Below the pieces are notes generated by a model, which saw only the letters and a program-made list of their open reading frames with translations, searched no databases and was not told the DNA's origin. 64,000 nucleotides of DNA, taken from Hyaloperonospora brassicae. Lineage: Eukaryota > Oomycota > Peronosporomycetes > Peronosporales > Peronosporaceae. A program made the position numbers and the translations under genes. The stretch spans positions 124,001 through 188,000 of the forward strand of contig CANTFL010001148.1 in the NCBI GenBank assembly GCA_947650285.1, in the 5' to 3' direction. Shown one piece after another: positions 12,995-23,376 of this stretch; the stretch's first letter is position 1; each line of letters opens with the position of its first letter.

Positions 12995-13454
12995 TCGTAG
13001 TCTATTGGAATGCGGTGCGTGCGTCGAGCGGAGGATATGCTGCAGGTGGACTCGTTGGGCCTGCGATAACCACAGTTTGAGTACATGCGACTTTTGCTGC
13101 CACCTGTTGACTTGCGTTAGTGTGGTACGGTACTCTGCCGGATTGGCGATAGGGGGGGATATGGTCGTGGTGCAGCGTCGAATACAGTAGTTGTGGTGCG
13201 ACGGCGTATACGAGAAACAGCGTAGAGGTCCAACAGAGTATACGTCTACAGACGTGGACGTGTACCCGTGTGGACGTATCCGTCCACCGGCGGTTCCGTC
13301 TGATGCTGTATACCTTTATTAACGTATACCCACCAGTCGAGTATACTCTGACGACCCCATCGCGTTGCCGCGCCGACTCGCTGCGAGCGACAAAACGTGT
13401 ACACATACCACCCGTCCCACGCACGCGGCGACAGGCACTTGGCGGCGTCTTGGC
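12995..13454. other. Intergenic, no gene seen
   Basis: This 460-bp stretch between the 3' ends of eL15 (+) and a small minus-strand gene carries many GTATAC/GTATACG hexamers at about 13205-13345, but no open frame with a recognisable product and no repeat longer than about 10 bp. Confidence 0.5.
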
Positions 13455-13778
13455 CTACTGGGGCCGCAACTCGTCGATCGTCTGGCGGATCTGCGCCTCG
13501 CGCGCCTTCTTGTGCCGCTCAAAGCGCTCGGCCATGTCGGGCACGTCCAGCAGCCTCTTGACGCGCAGGGGGACGGCGTCCGCGAGGCCCGTGCCAAAGA
13601 GACCCCACTTGCGGTTGTAGGCGTCCAGGAGCTCTGGGTGCGTCGTGCGGACGCTGGCGTCGGCGAACGCCTGCGGGTGCTGGAAACGGACGTACGTTAG
13701 TACGGACACTGCGGCGACTGTCGTGCCCGTGACGGCCGACAGTGCGACTGCAGCGACTGTCGTTCGCAGTCGACTCAT
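13455..13778 (-). CDS. Small protein with N-terminal membrane segment, 107 aa (unknown)
   Basis: A single exon. I chose the ATG at 13778 (MSRLRTTVAAVALS) over farther in-frame non-ATG codons because it places a basic start before a hydrophobic helix (about residues 7-28, Ala/Val/Thr-rich). The soluble part contains a WGLFGTG segment and a charged C-terminal helix (ERHKKAREAQIRQTIDEL). This form is typical of small mitochondrial inner-membrane or signal-anchored proteins, but I do not recognise the family. Its start faces the PP2C gene start at 14018, 239 bp away. Confidence 0.65.
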   Translation of the reverse strand: MSRLRTTVAAVALSAVTGTTVAAVSVLTYVRFQHPQAFADASVRTTHPELLDAYNRKWGLFGTGLADAVPLRVKRLLDVPDMAERFERHKKAREAQIRQTIDELRPQ

Positions 13779-14017
13779 GACGCACAGCAGCGGCGAAAGT
13801 CTGTGCGTGAATGGTCTCGACGGGACGGGAGCGAAGGGGACACTTGTGTCGGGACGCTGAGGGTCGAACGCGACGACCTGTAGTATCAAGTTTGACAATT
13901 GGGGGGGTACGATGGGGGGATAAGTAGCCAACGTCCCGTGACGCGGGTGGTAAACTTAGACGAGAGTAAAGCAAAAAGGGATACTCAAGCAAATACAGCA
14001 CCAGGACTGTCGAAATC

Positions 14018-15357
14018 ATGAGTGACGTCTATCGTTGTTGCCGAGGCGTGAGTTTCTGCGAGGAAATGGTGCGTCGCGTTCGTGTGTGTGTGTGTGTGTG
14101 TCTGTTCTGTGCGTCGCGTTCGTGCGGTCTCTTGTTTACGGAGAAGTGCGTGTGCGATGTGTCGCTAGAATGCCGCGTACCGCAAGACAATGGAAGACAC
14201 GATCCGCATCGTGGATGGATACTTACGAAATCCGCAGAATGGATACTTTGCGGTCTACGACGGACACGGGGGTACGTTTTCCAATCCCATGCTGTGTATT
14301 TACTGGTGTACATATCCAACATATCCGAATCGGATGTACTGGTCGAAACGACAGGAGCCGACTGAGACATTTGTGTCGGCCGCAGGTCGTTCCGTCTCGA
14401 CGTATTTACAGCGCGCGCTGCATGAAAACATTGCAACGGAACTGCAACTGGCAGACGATGGAAGCACTGTCGAGCAGCGGCTTGAACGGTACTTGTTCCT
14501 TTTTGCGACAGGTGTTTGCCAGGGAACGAGAGGCATTGAGTGCGTTGTTGCAAGTGGCTACTTGATGGCAGACATGGAGTGCTGTCAGGGCTCGGTGGGC
14601 TCCACGGCAGTGAGTGCATTGGTTCTGGAGGACCATGGTGTCAGAATGCTCTACGTTGCCAATGTTGGCGATAGGTGCGTCAGACTTGCGTCATCGAAAG
14701 ACTGGAGGGTGTAGCGACTAACGTGTGCGGTAACTCATAGCCGCGCCGTGGTTAGCTGCAAAGGGAAAGCAGTTCGTCTTTCGAAGGTAGAAAACCACGC
14801 GGGTCCTGCAAAGAGACTTGTCGTCAACGAAGGAGCTGGTAATCATGTGCTGTGTCCAGGACCATAAGGCTAGTGATCTGAGCGAAGTGGAGCGGATTAT
14901 TCAGCGAGGCGGCTTTGTCGTACACCATCGAGTGTCTGGCTTGTTGGCAGTCTCCCGGTAGTGTATCTAGATCTCACTAGCGCAGACGTGGTGCTTCATT
15001 CTAATGTGGAACCATCGTTTGCAGGAGCTTTGGAGATTGGGATCTCAAGCAGTTTGTAGTGGCACGACCGTACACCAGCGCGACACGGTAACGATGCTGT
15101 TCTGAACCGACTTGAGCTACGCGACCGTATGTGACTTGCTCGTGATATTCTTCTCCAGGCTTGAGCCAGCGGTAGACTATCCGTTCTTCGTACTGGGATG
15201 CGACGGTGTCTGGGATGTTCTGAGCGATCAAGAAGCTGTAGACATGGTGAGCTCTTTACCTGTCGCTCAGCAGTCACAAGCTGCGCAAGTGCTTGTCCAC
15301 GAGGCTCTTTCGAGGGGTAGCGAGGACAATGTCACAGCTATCGTGGTATTTCTTTGA
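14018..15357 (+). CDS. PP2C-family Ser/Thr protein phosphatase, 253 aa, eight exons
   Basis: Exons: 14018-14047, 14169-14271, 14386-14488, 14555-14674, 14741-14786, 14860-14957, 15025-15087 and 15159-15357. All phases agree, giving 254 codons including the stop. The joined protein contains the PP2C motif series in order: YRKTMEDT, the metal-binding [28 protein letters not shown], a [11 protein letters not shown] block, [19 protein letters not shown] and [10 protein letters not shown]. The catalytic metal ligands are present, so an active Mn/Mg-dependent phosphatase is expected. The first exon end is the least certain point: a second donor at 14069 would add seven residues. Intron 1 carries a GT repeat. 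At about 250 aa it is a minimal, catalytic-domain-only member. Confidence 0.88.
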
Positions 15358-16050
15358 GCTACATGTACGCGCGACGACGAACTTGGCAACGCGACTAGAC
15401 GGTGCTTCACGCCCATCAATAGAAAGCTGCAACACGGGCTGGATCAAGGTCGATGCTAGCGAGAAAGGAGGAGTGCTGTTACATCATCACGAACGCGCTG
15501 GGCGACCCTGACTCCGCAGTTGCGTTGACACCATTTCAAGCGATTCAAGTTGCTGCTCATTACTTACGCACAAACGTTAGTCAAGACCCTGGAGTCGAGA
15601 AACGACACACATCTCGTTATAAAAGCGCTCTTTCGTCATGACGGACGTCCTCAAGCTCTGTCACATGTTCATGCATCACTGTCCTGGCAGCATGACAAAC
15701 ACGACCACAAGCTCTGGTCGTCAGAGATAGAAGAACAGCAGAATCCACGACGAATACCTCCGCTGTCCTGAGGCGTTGATGCTCTCTGTCACGAGTACGC
15801 AGCAATGGCTTTGCAACTCATGACAAATACAAAGCTCATGTCAGTGTGTGAATATCGGGCTGTAGCGTTTAGCAGCTTCGTACCAGACCGACATCCAGTG
15901 TCCTAAGAAACTTATGGGGTGGCTGATGTCGTGCGCCCCAGCACGCCGCGTCTCATTCGGATCTACTTCAACATCGCGGCAAAAGCTCTTCCGTCTTCTT
16001 TGCTGCAGCCATTTGTTCTCGGCCACTGTTGCCAGCGCATCAGATAGACT
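15358..16050. other. Coding-like fragments downstream of PP2C, no resolvable gene
   Basis: Plus-strand pieces with plausible composition occur in different frames (15453-15570, 15560-15770, 15914-16148), but stops and frame changes prevent one reading frame. A minus-strand piece (15841-16053) opens only at TTG. This could be the 5' part of the unresolved gene that follows or a decayed copy. Nothing here was identified. Confidence 0.3.
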
Positions 16051-18257
16051 CAAGCGTCATGGCAGAGCTACAAGCAATGGACCACCACTGGGTCTGCGCG
16101 CCCACTCTCAGGCCTTTGATACTTGGACACCACGACGTCGTGCTAATTGACCGACGGGGCATCATACGATCCCATAAACACGTCGCTCGATCTCCGTAAA
16201 CGAACCGCTTTGCCCTTTATTTCCCGTTGTCTGTCCACATCTTTCCCTCCCACGCCATGTTTGTGCTCGACACTGTGACGTCCCGTACAAGCTGAGAAAC
16301 ATGCAGTCTCCGACTTCCCGACTCAAGAATGGACATCACACACTCTCTCTCTCTCTCTCCTGCTCTTTACGCCGCTGGTTGCTGTCTTGTCATCCAGCAA
16401 TCGTTGCAGGCCGACACGAGCAAAGAAGAAGCACTGAAGGAGCAGCGGCTGCTGCGGTCAATGCACTGCTTCCCTGCGGTTCATGATCCATGCGTTACCA
16501 CGTGGTGTGCAGAGGAAACCTACGAAGGAGATACAAGTGGCGCCATGAGTGCGTGGATCGAGGATCCCGTTTGCCGTAGGTGGAATCCAGAGGCAAAGGA
16601 CACGTCTCAGCCGGCCTTCTGCAGTGTGAAGAAGTGAACGAATGTCTCTACAAGTGAGCTTCGGGTCGTGGGCGTATCGAGAGCTTTACTGATTGCAAAA
16701 GTTGCAGGACCTTTGCACTTCGATTCGTCAAGAGTTACTTTTGTGGGGATCTCGTGCGACTCGATGACGTGTATGCTCTGATGCTGCCGTCGTGCGTGCT
16801 GCGTCATTTGTGCGGTGCGCTCGCGTGTCTCCTTATACTTACCGTGAGAGCTTTCGCTGCCTTGTCACGCGGTGCTATGCGCTGATGACATTGGACTTCT
16901 CTCATTTGAGCACAATAGATACCTTCTCGCAAGCTGTAAGGAACGGCTGCAGCTCGGACTTGTTACAGATTCTGTTCGATTGGCATGCTGGTCATCGAGT
17001 ACGAAAGACGCAAGATCCCCATTTCGTGCTCACATGTCCAGCTAAACGTGACTCTTTTGTGTGAACTACTGGGCAGAACGAGGTCGATGGGAATAGCAGC
17101 GCAGTGGACTTTACCGCTCGCGTTACGTGTGCCGTCATGGTAGAACGTGATACGATGCAACATTGCGTTGCAATCGATCGAGTCCATCGCGTGGTGGGTC
17201 GCGCGATATTCCGTTGAAGCTGCACTGTGTGTGACCGTTCTTGACAGTTGAGCCGGAAAAAAAACGTGGCCTCGTTGTCCTCGAACAGATGTGGTGCTGC
17301 TCTCGATTCTGGACCCGATGTGACGACCACCGCACTCGCGACTACGGTCTAGTGTTCGCGACAACGAACAAACGCTGGTGGATGGTCTCCCCGGGAGGTG
17401 CCATGATGAACGTCAAGCAAAGTGGAAGACGACCGGCGCTGACCGAGCCACTTCTTAGAGCATGTGTGACCTTTATCTCGACATCTACGGTCATGGAGGG
17501 CTTCCATTGCTCCTGTTCGAGTACATGGCTGCACCGCACAAACACGGTTAGAGCAACGCGAGGAGCCCTACTGGTTGGCTTAGTCCACGGGGTGCTCGTC
17601 ATGTTGGCGGGCTAAACCGCAGCTCTGGTACCGTTTCCGAGCGCAGTGACCACAGCCGCATTTGAAGCGGTAATCTGGCTGTAAGTCCATGGAAGACGCA
17701 CGATGTGGTTGCTACATCTACGGAAGCTTGTGGGATGACTTACTACGAAAGGCAAAGCAGATCTCATCTGATGCGAGCTTATGCCGGACGGACGAACGGG
17801 TTTTCCTTGTAGATAACACAGCACCCTTGTTGTCCGACTGCCTGAATAGCAATCAGGATCGTGGAGAGAGTATACCTAGCGCGATAGCGTTGGTGACTGT
17901 ATGTTGCTGTCCCGGTGTCATAGCCGTCCACGCATTTGCGGTTCGTGAGCCAACACTGTTTGAGCATGTCGTTACGTGTGCTGTTTGTTGGGAAGGAGCC
18001 GCGTCCAAACGCGATACGTGCGCTGACCTGGCGAGTGCTTGTACCTGCCCTTCAGACTCGTGTCGCGTGGGGGCATGTCGGATGTTCACACTGCTATCGG
18101 TGACGCCGCTGGACGTGTGCAGACGTTACAAAAGTGCCCACGAGGTTGCAAGCACCATTTGACCTACCTGCCCCGATTGATCTTACCACAACACGGATCT
18201 GTTTCACGAATGGCATGTATTGTTATGGGTTATCTGCAGGCGGCTGCTAGCAACGGA
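16050..18257 (+). pseudogene. Unidentified intron-rich or decayed gene; exons not resolved
   Basis: Several plus-strand segments look coding and are bounded by plausible splice signals: one from ATG 16060 (MAELQAMDHHW), one after the acceptor at 16401 ending at 16637, one after the acceptor at 16708, one from about 16971 to 17142, one near 17461-17550, and a final one ending at TAG 18250 (GMYCYGLSAGGC). They lie in different frames, as exons of an intron-rich gene like the PP2C neighbour would. I could not join them in phase, so a broken gene is equally possible. I do not recognise the product. Its end is convergent with the effector-like gene, 12 bp apart. Confidence 0.35.
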
Positions 18258-18262
18258 TAGGG

Positions 18263-19534
18263 TCACGAAGGACCGGCGCTCGTGTCACTTGCCCGTTTTC
18301 TCTTTCGGTTCGCACGGGGTTCAGGAGGCGCAAGATAATTTTCGAGAACCAAATCCTCGCACCGTGTCTCGAATTTATCAGTATTACTTCCAACACTTCC
18401 AGGTCTTTCAGTTCTTTCTTCCCTTGACTTCATGATCTCGTCGCGCAGCTCATCATAAGTAAAGGTCTTCACCAAATGCTTATACAGCGCTGCTTGTAGA
18501 TCATCGAATTCTTTTGCGCACGCCTTCACTGATTTATGAACCAGTAATGCAGCCTGGCGACCCCCAAATATCTCCGTGAGCTGCTCGACGATGACTGAAT
18601 GTTGCTCTGGATGTTTTCGAGCGAGGGTACCGATGAACAGGGAAAATATATCCACGTTTTTGTTGTCCAAGACTTCCGTCGTTTGTGATCTCATCCCCAG
18701 CTTGACAGCAGCGTCTTCAACCGTCTTTACGCCCGCCATCATCTCCTTTCGCACGAGCGCCACATATGGTTTGTTATTACTGTTGCGATTCAGGATCGAC
18801 AGGATCGATCCAAGTTCGGTATCGCCACCAAAGCATCTTGATAACACTTCTCGCAACGTAAGTTCTTTGCTACCTCGGCGCATGTAGTACTTCTTCCTGT
18901 ATCTGTCCAAGTTGCCAAGGTCCAGGTTTATAATTGGGTGTTTTAAGCGAGTGTCTACCTGCTCAGCTGCGTCGGCCATGGCCTTCTGGAGCCTGATGCC
19001 GAACAGCACACTGGGGTCCAACTCAAATTGATCTTCCGCCTCTGCTCTCAGGTATGGAGTAGAAAATTCGCGAGCCTTTTTAATCATGTCCAGTCCATCT
19101 TCGGGCATCAATTCAAGCTCGACAACCCTTAATTGCACTGTTGCCAGCAACTCTTTGGGTGTCTTGTGTGCCTCGTTTACACGAAAATGGTGCTTGATAG
19201 CATTCTCATCAAATACCGGCTGCCCGTACACAGGAAGGTATTCGACCGCGGGCATGGTCTCACGTTCATACGCATACACCAATTTCACGAGACGAGCAAC
19301 TTCTTCGTTGATTTTTGATAAGATATGCAGCTCTGGCATCCTCTCTTCACCCGCCGTGGTCTCGTGTGGACCCAGCCCCTGCTCAACAGGGACGTCATCG
19401 CAGCACGCGTCAGAGGAACGAGGACTAGCCGAGGGAGCACCTCCCGTCGTCGTCGAGTTGGACGTCTTCGCAGAGTTCGCGCTGTGTGCTAGAACCGCAG
19501 TGAACACGACGAGCGTGAACGTATGGAGGCGCAT
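18263..19534 (-). CDS. Secreted EER-motif protein, RxLR-like effector candidate, 423 aa
   Basis: A single exon. The ATG at 19534 gives a clear signal peptide (MRLHTFTLVVFTAVLAHSANSA, about 22 residues) followed by a Ser/Thr-rich acidic stretch and a GEER motif at residues 62-65, the usual position of the dEER box in oomycete translocated effectors. No RxLR precedes it. The remainder (about 350 residues) is predicted mostly helical, with repeated Leu/charged patterns such as LSILNRNSNNKPYVALVRKE, reminiscent of, but not shown to be, WY-type helical effector modules. The C-terminus has a basic nuclear-localisation-like cluster (NRKRKR). A secreted, host-targeted effector is the best inference. 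The gene stands beside a 3.6-kb gene-poor patch, a typical setting for such genes. Confidence 0.75.
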   Translation of the reverse strand: MRLHTFTLVVFTAVLAHSANSAKTSNSTTTGGAPSASPRSSDACCDDVPVEQGLGPHETTAGEERMPELHILSKINEEVARLVKLVYAYERETMPAVEYLPVYGQPVFDENAIKHHFRVNEAHKTPKELLATVQLRVVELELMPEDGLDMIKKAREFSTPYLRAEAEDQFELDPSVLFGIRLQKAMADAAEQVDTRLKHPIINLDLGNLDRYRKKYYMRRGSKELTLREVLSRCFGGDTELGSILSILNRNSNNKPYVALVRKEMMAGVKTVEDAAVKLGMRSQTTEVLDNKNVDIFSLFIGTLARKHPEQHSVIVEQLTEIFGGRQAALLVHKSVKACAKEFDDLQAALYKHLVKTFTYDELRDEIMKSREERTERPGSVGSNTDKFETRCEDLVLENYLAPPEPRANRKRKRASDTSAGPS

Positions 19535-21956
19535 CGTCGGTGGTGCCGTTGTCCGTCTCGAGCGAGGGAGGGAGCAAATGTTAAAGTGCCAACAAGTCCG
19601 AGTCGCACGTCGCTTTCTTGAGAAAAGAGCGGCTAGAAAGGTCCAGGCCGAGGATTGGCACCCAATCGGTCGATGGGATGGGACGGGACGGGACGGGCGC
19701 AGCTGTCGCCTCGTAATTCTGTGTGGCCAGCTGCCGTTTCCACCGGAGCCAGTGCAAGCACGAACCTGCTGAAACTGAGCTGCGCAGACGTGTCGCCCAT
19801 GCTTGTCAATCAATCTCTAAGGGGCCGGCATGATCGCACTCGAGTCAATGAGACTCCCGGCCAACTTCACTGCATGACGACGCCCGATCCATGCGCATGC
19901 ATCATGACCATGTCACGAGTTGCCCAATTGGTCCGGTAGCCCCACACTTTTGGTACGAGACACGAAAGTGTCTGCCGATCCTGCAGACCGTCTGTAGGCT
20001 TTGACGATGCACTGGCTTGTAGATTTGTACGCAAGTCCGTAGGCTTTGACTAGCTGAGCACCGCATCTCTTGTCAGGTGACAGCATTCTACACACACGTG
20101 CAAGACGAGGCTCTCTAAAGCGTCAGGAAGCTGACCCCCTTTGCCTAGGCGCAAAGTCCCCCGTATCGGGCCGGGCCAAGCTCGCGTACACGGTAGATCT
20201 TACCTGGTCAGCGCGTGCAAGCGGCAACGCAATGCGCGGCTAGACGACGAGCAATCTGCAGTTGTCCCGCACTGTCATGCCTACTGTTTTCTCCTGTCCA
20301 TCACAATCAACTTCCCTTCCCATCATTGCTGCAAGTACACCCCTGTCTCATGCGGGAAAGTTTCTTGGGAATGTGACGGTCCCCTTGAGATTACTTGCCG
20401 CTTCATCTACGGCACGCAAACACGAGGTCAGGCGCTCGCCTTCAGTGGTGTCTCGAGGCACATTTGTACATGACCCTGGCCGGCAAAGCGGCCAGTTGAG
20501 CACGCAGGCCGACCACGTGGAAGCGACTAGGAAGTGTCATGACGGCAAGGTGGGGTTTCCAGAGCATAGAACGGAGCTCCAAACGATGTTCCCCCCCCAC
20601 ACTCCCCATCTCCTGCAAAGAGTCTGCTCCGAGTGCAAGAGCAACCCCATTCTCCGGTCACGCTGCGCGCGAGATTCTGACTCCGGCCATGTTCGCTTAC
20701 CACACCCGCGTGTCTCGCACATCCCAATTTGGACTCATCGAGCAACAACGGACAGAGGCGAAGACCTCCTAAGAGCCAGTCATCTGGCCCCCTTACCTTG
20801 GACAGGAAGTCCCCCTTAGCAAGGCCAAGGTTAAGAGGGGGAAGGCCTTTTCTCCGCTGCGCGTGCTACGGGAGGCAACGCAGCGTGCGACCCGAGAGGG
20901 AAGCAATCCTCCGGCATCCTGCGGCGTGGGGAAGGCCAACAGAGATCGGCATCCCCGTGCCTTCGTTGGTTCCTGCGCTTCACGAAGTGCCTCCCCTCGC
21001 GCCGACTCGTTCGCTGCGCGCGATACCCACTCCCACGAAGTGAACTCTCCTAAGAACGTGATGGCCTGTTGAGATCCAGTACCGGTCGTTTATGTAGAGT
21101 AAGCACCAGGCCACGATACTCTTCGTCTCGTGGTGCGCCTGGGCACGTCTGCACTAGATTGTGCAATGGGATCGGCCCGAAGAGCAGAGCAAGTCGATCA
21201 CCACGGAAGCGGCCAGGGCTTACGTCAACATGGCACGCTAGGACTTCCTAAGTGGAACAGGCCTCCTAGCCATGCGTCCTCTGTCCCCTGAAGCAGATGA
21301 AGCGCGAAGCGACGCGCAGCCCAGCCATCCGGCCAAGAGTGCGCACAAAGTTCTAACCCCGGACTTGGTCAACAGTCATTATCACGTGGCCTTTCGAGAG
21401 TGTCCCCCGTGACGTCTGGAGCATCGAGCCAGCAGAATGAGAAACGTGGTAGGAGAAAGTTCGTGCCATGGTAGATGACCGAGGTGGTTTCCACACAACA
21501 GACATCTGACGAGTGACAAGTAGCTCTAATGGACGATCGGACCTCCCTCCCACCCGCGTGTCTTGCCCCCTCTCTCTCTCTCTCCACCTCCATGACGCAC
21601 AGGGCGGTAGTACGCCAGAAGCATGAGAGTGCAAGAGCGTGAGGAAGCATCGAGTCGCAAAAATACACTCCGATACAGTGTCTTTGCCAGCGACTACGAC
21701 CGCTTCGGCATCGGTATCTCATTGCAAAGAAGAGCTCTAGTCGGCAGCAGCTGCTACTCTCTTTACTGCAGCGCAATCGAAGATGGAGGTAGCCACCAAT
21801 CTGTAGCATACACTTTTTCCATTGCAAGCCCGAAAGGCAGAGCTATTCGTGTATAGTGTGTGTGTGTGTAAATAAAGCCGAAGGTTTTCGGTGTGAGACT
21901 TTCACTTGTGTAGAAGTTCGTCTGTCTGTGGGTGTCCGTCCCCTCCACGCTCATTA

Positions 21957-21958
<2 letters not shown>

Positions 21959-22023
<65 letters not shown>

Positions 22024-22028
22024 GAGAT
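21959..22028. repeat. (GA)n microsatellite
   Basis: About 70 bp of nearly perfect GA dinucleotide repeat with one GGGA interruption. It lies just beyond the presumed 3' side of the minus-strand LINE remnant, so it may have grown from that element's tail (inference). Confidence 0.95.
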
Positions 22029-22039
22029 ACTGGCTGTCG

Positions 22040-22670
22040 ATTAGCTTTACGGTTTACAAGATTGTTGCAACGTCTCTAGCCGCTCGAGTACCCCCGCCGG
22101 TGGTGATAGCTGCCTCCGAGGGTTCCACCGAGCAGACAGACGGCCGCTGAGGAACCTGGTTGCGAAACATTCCGTCGCTAGTCGGAGAAAAACACAGCCG
22201 TCCCCGTTCCGGCTAAGACGGTGTTCCCTGACCGCTACAGCTTGAAGCTGCCGAAGGAGTCGTCGTCGTAGTTTGGATTTCGCTTGGTCGGCGGTTGCCC
22301 TCTCGTGCTTGTGCACCCATCGGTTCTGCTGTCCCTAAAGGTGGCAAAGCTGATTGAACAGGCTATCCATTAGATCCGTACCCAAGTCGTGCACATAGCC
22401 TCCGCCGTGCCTGGAACAGGCGGACGATCTGCGCTCTGACGCCCGGCGGTAGATCTAGTGCTGTTCTAGATAACGCAGCTGCTTTGTACTCGTGTAGTTT
22501 GAGCGGGCTTGACGTCCGACCGAGTCCAATGAGCCACTATATACGCCCAACACTTGTCTGCGTCCTCGCAGTCCCAGCGAATATGAATGATCCCTTCATG
22601 CTGACCACGACAAGGCACATGACGCGTGCATGTTGCGTCTTTTTCTCGGCCCGTAATTGATAGAGTCAAC
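22040..22670 (-). mobile_element. Remnant of a non-LTR (LINE) retrotransposon, 3' end of pol
   Basis: On the minus strand a frame at 22466-22669 contains a Cys-x4-Cys ... HIRWDC ... CW ... HWT pattern, which resembles the zinc-binding segment that ends LINE reverse transcriptases (C-x-C, then H-x-x-W-x-C). A second, shifted frame at 22047-22316 is basic and helix-rich, as is usual for the short tail after it. Stops and frame changes show decay. No reverse-transcriptase core is visible upstream, so only the 3' part remains. The assignment is by motif pattern only. Confidence 0.4.
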
Positions 22671-23164
22671 TGATGGGGGTGGGACCGTTGCTGTGGGTTA
22701 GCGCTAACACGATGTTTGCCGTACTATGGTCATGGGATTTTCCATCTCGAACTGCTCATGTACCCCGTCATCGCCTTGTGTCACAATACATATCGAAACT
22801 CTGTGCTGCGGTCCAGCGCATTTCGCTCGTCTTTGTCTTTGTGCCTTGCGCTCTGTTGGAGCAACTTTAGCTCCACCTCATGTTCTTTCGCGTCGATGCA
22901 AACCACGAAAAAACACAACACCCACCCACATCGCCCAGATGCACCCACTTGTACCAGCTCGACTGGTACAACTGAAGTCCCCCTCCATCAGCTCGAAAGC
23001 GCGCAGCAGCTCTCGGCAGCCACGAGCCGACTCCTCGTCCACCCTCGCGCGACATTCAGGAAACACTCCAGTAACATTTCCACCCGAGCCGCACCGGGAG
23101 CCGCGGCCTCGACGTCCACCGCACCCGCCGCACTTGGGGCCTCCGCGCACTCTCATTCGTTCGT

Positions 23165-23255
23165 ATGGGGCGCTTGCCACCGGCTTCGGAGAGCGATGCG
23201 CTGCTGCGTGGGCGACACGGGTGCGTGCTCGTTACCGTATACTGTACCAGGACCC

Positions 23256-23287
<32 letters not shown>

Positions 23288-23329
23288 ATCTCTCCCTCCC
23301 TCTCTCTCCCTCTCTCTATATCTCTCTTA

Positions 23330-23376
<47 letters not shown>

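Larger units (their letters stand above)
19535..23164. other. Gene-poor region with repeat debris
   Basis: No intact gene. Two copies of a 12-bp word (GTAGGCTTTGAC) sit at about 19990 and 20039. Frames between 20141 and 21251 are short, mixed and without recognisable domains. A GA microsatellite lies at 21959-22028 and a LINE remnant at about 22040-22670. The last 500 bp should hold the promoter of the receptor-kinase gene. Confidence 0.5.

Noticed and set aside
19930..20060. Possible tRNA or small RNA gene with two GTAGGCTTTGAC words
   Set aside because: No cloverleaf, A/B-box pair or CCA-stem pairing could be found.
22867..23375. Leu/Ser-rich frames upstream of the receptor kinase
   Set aside because: They translate the TC microsatellite that lies inside the intron.
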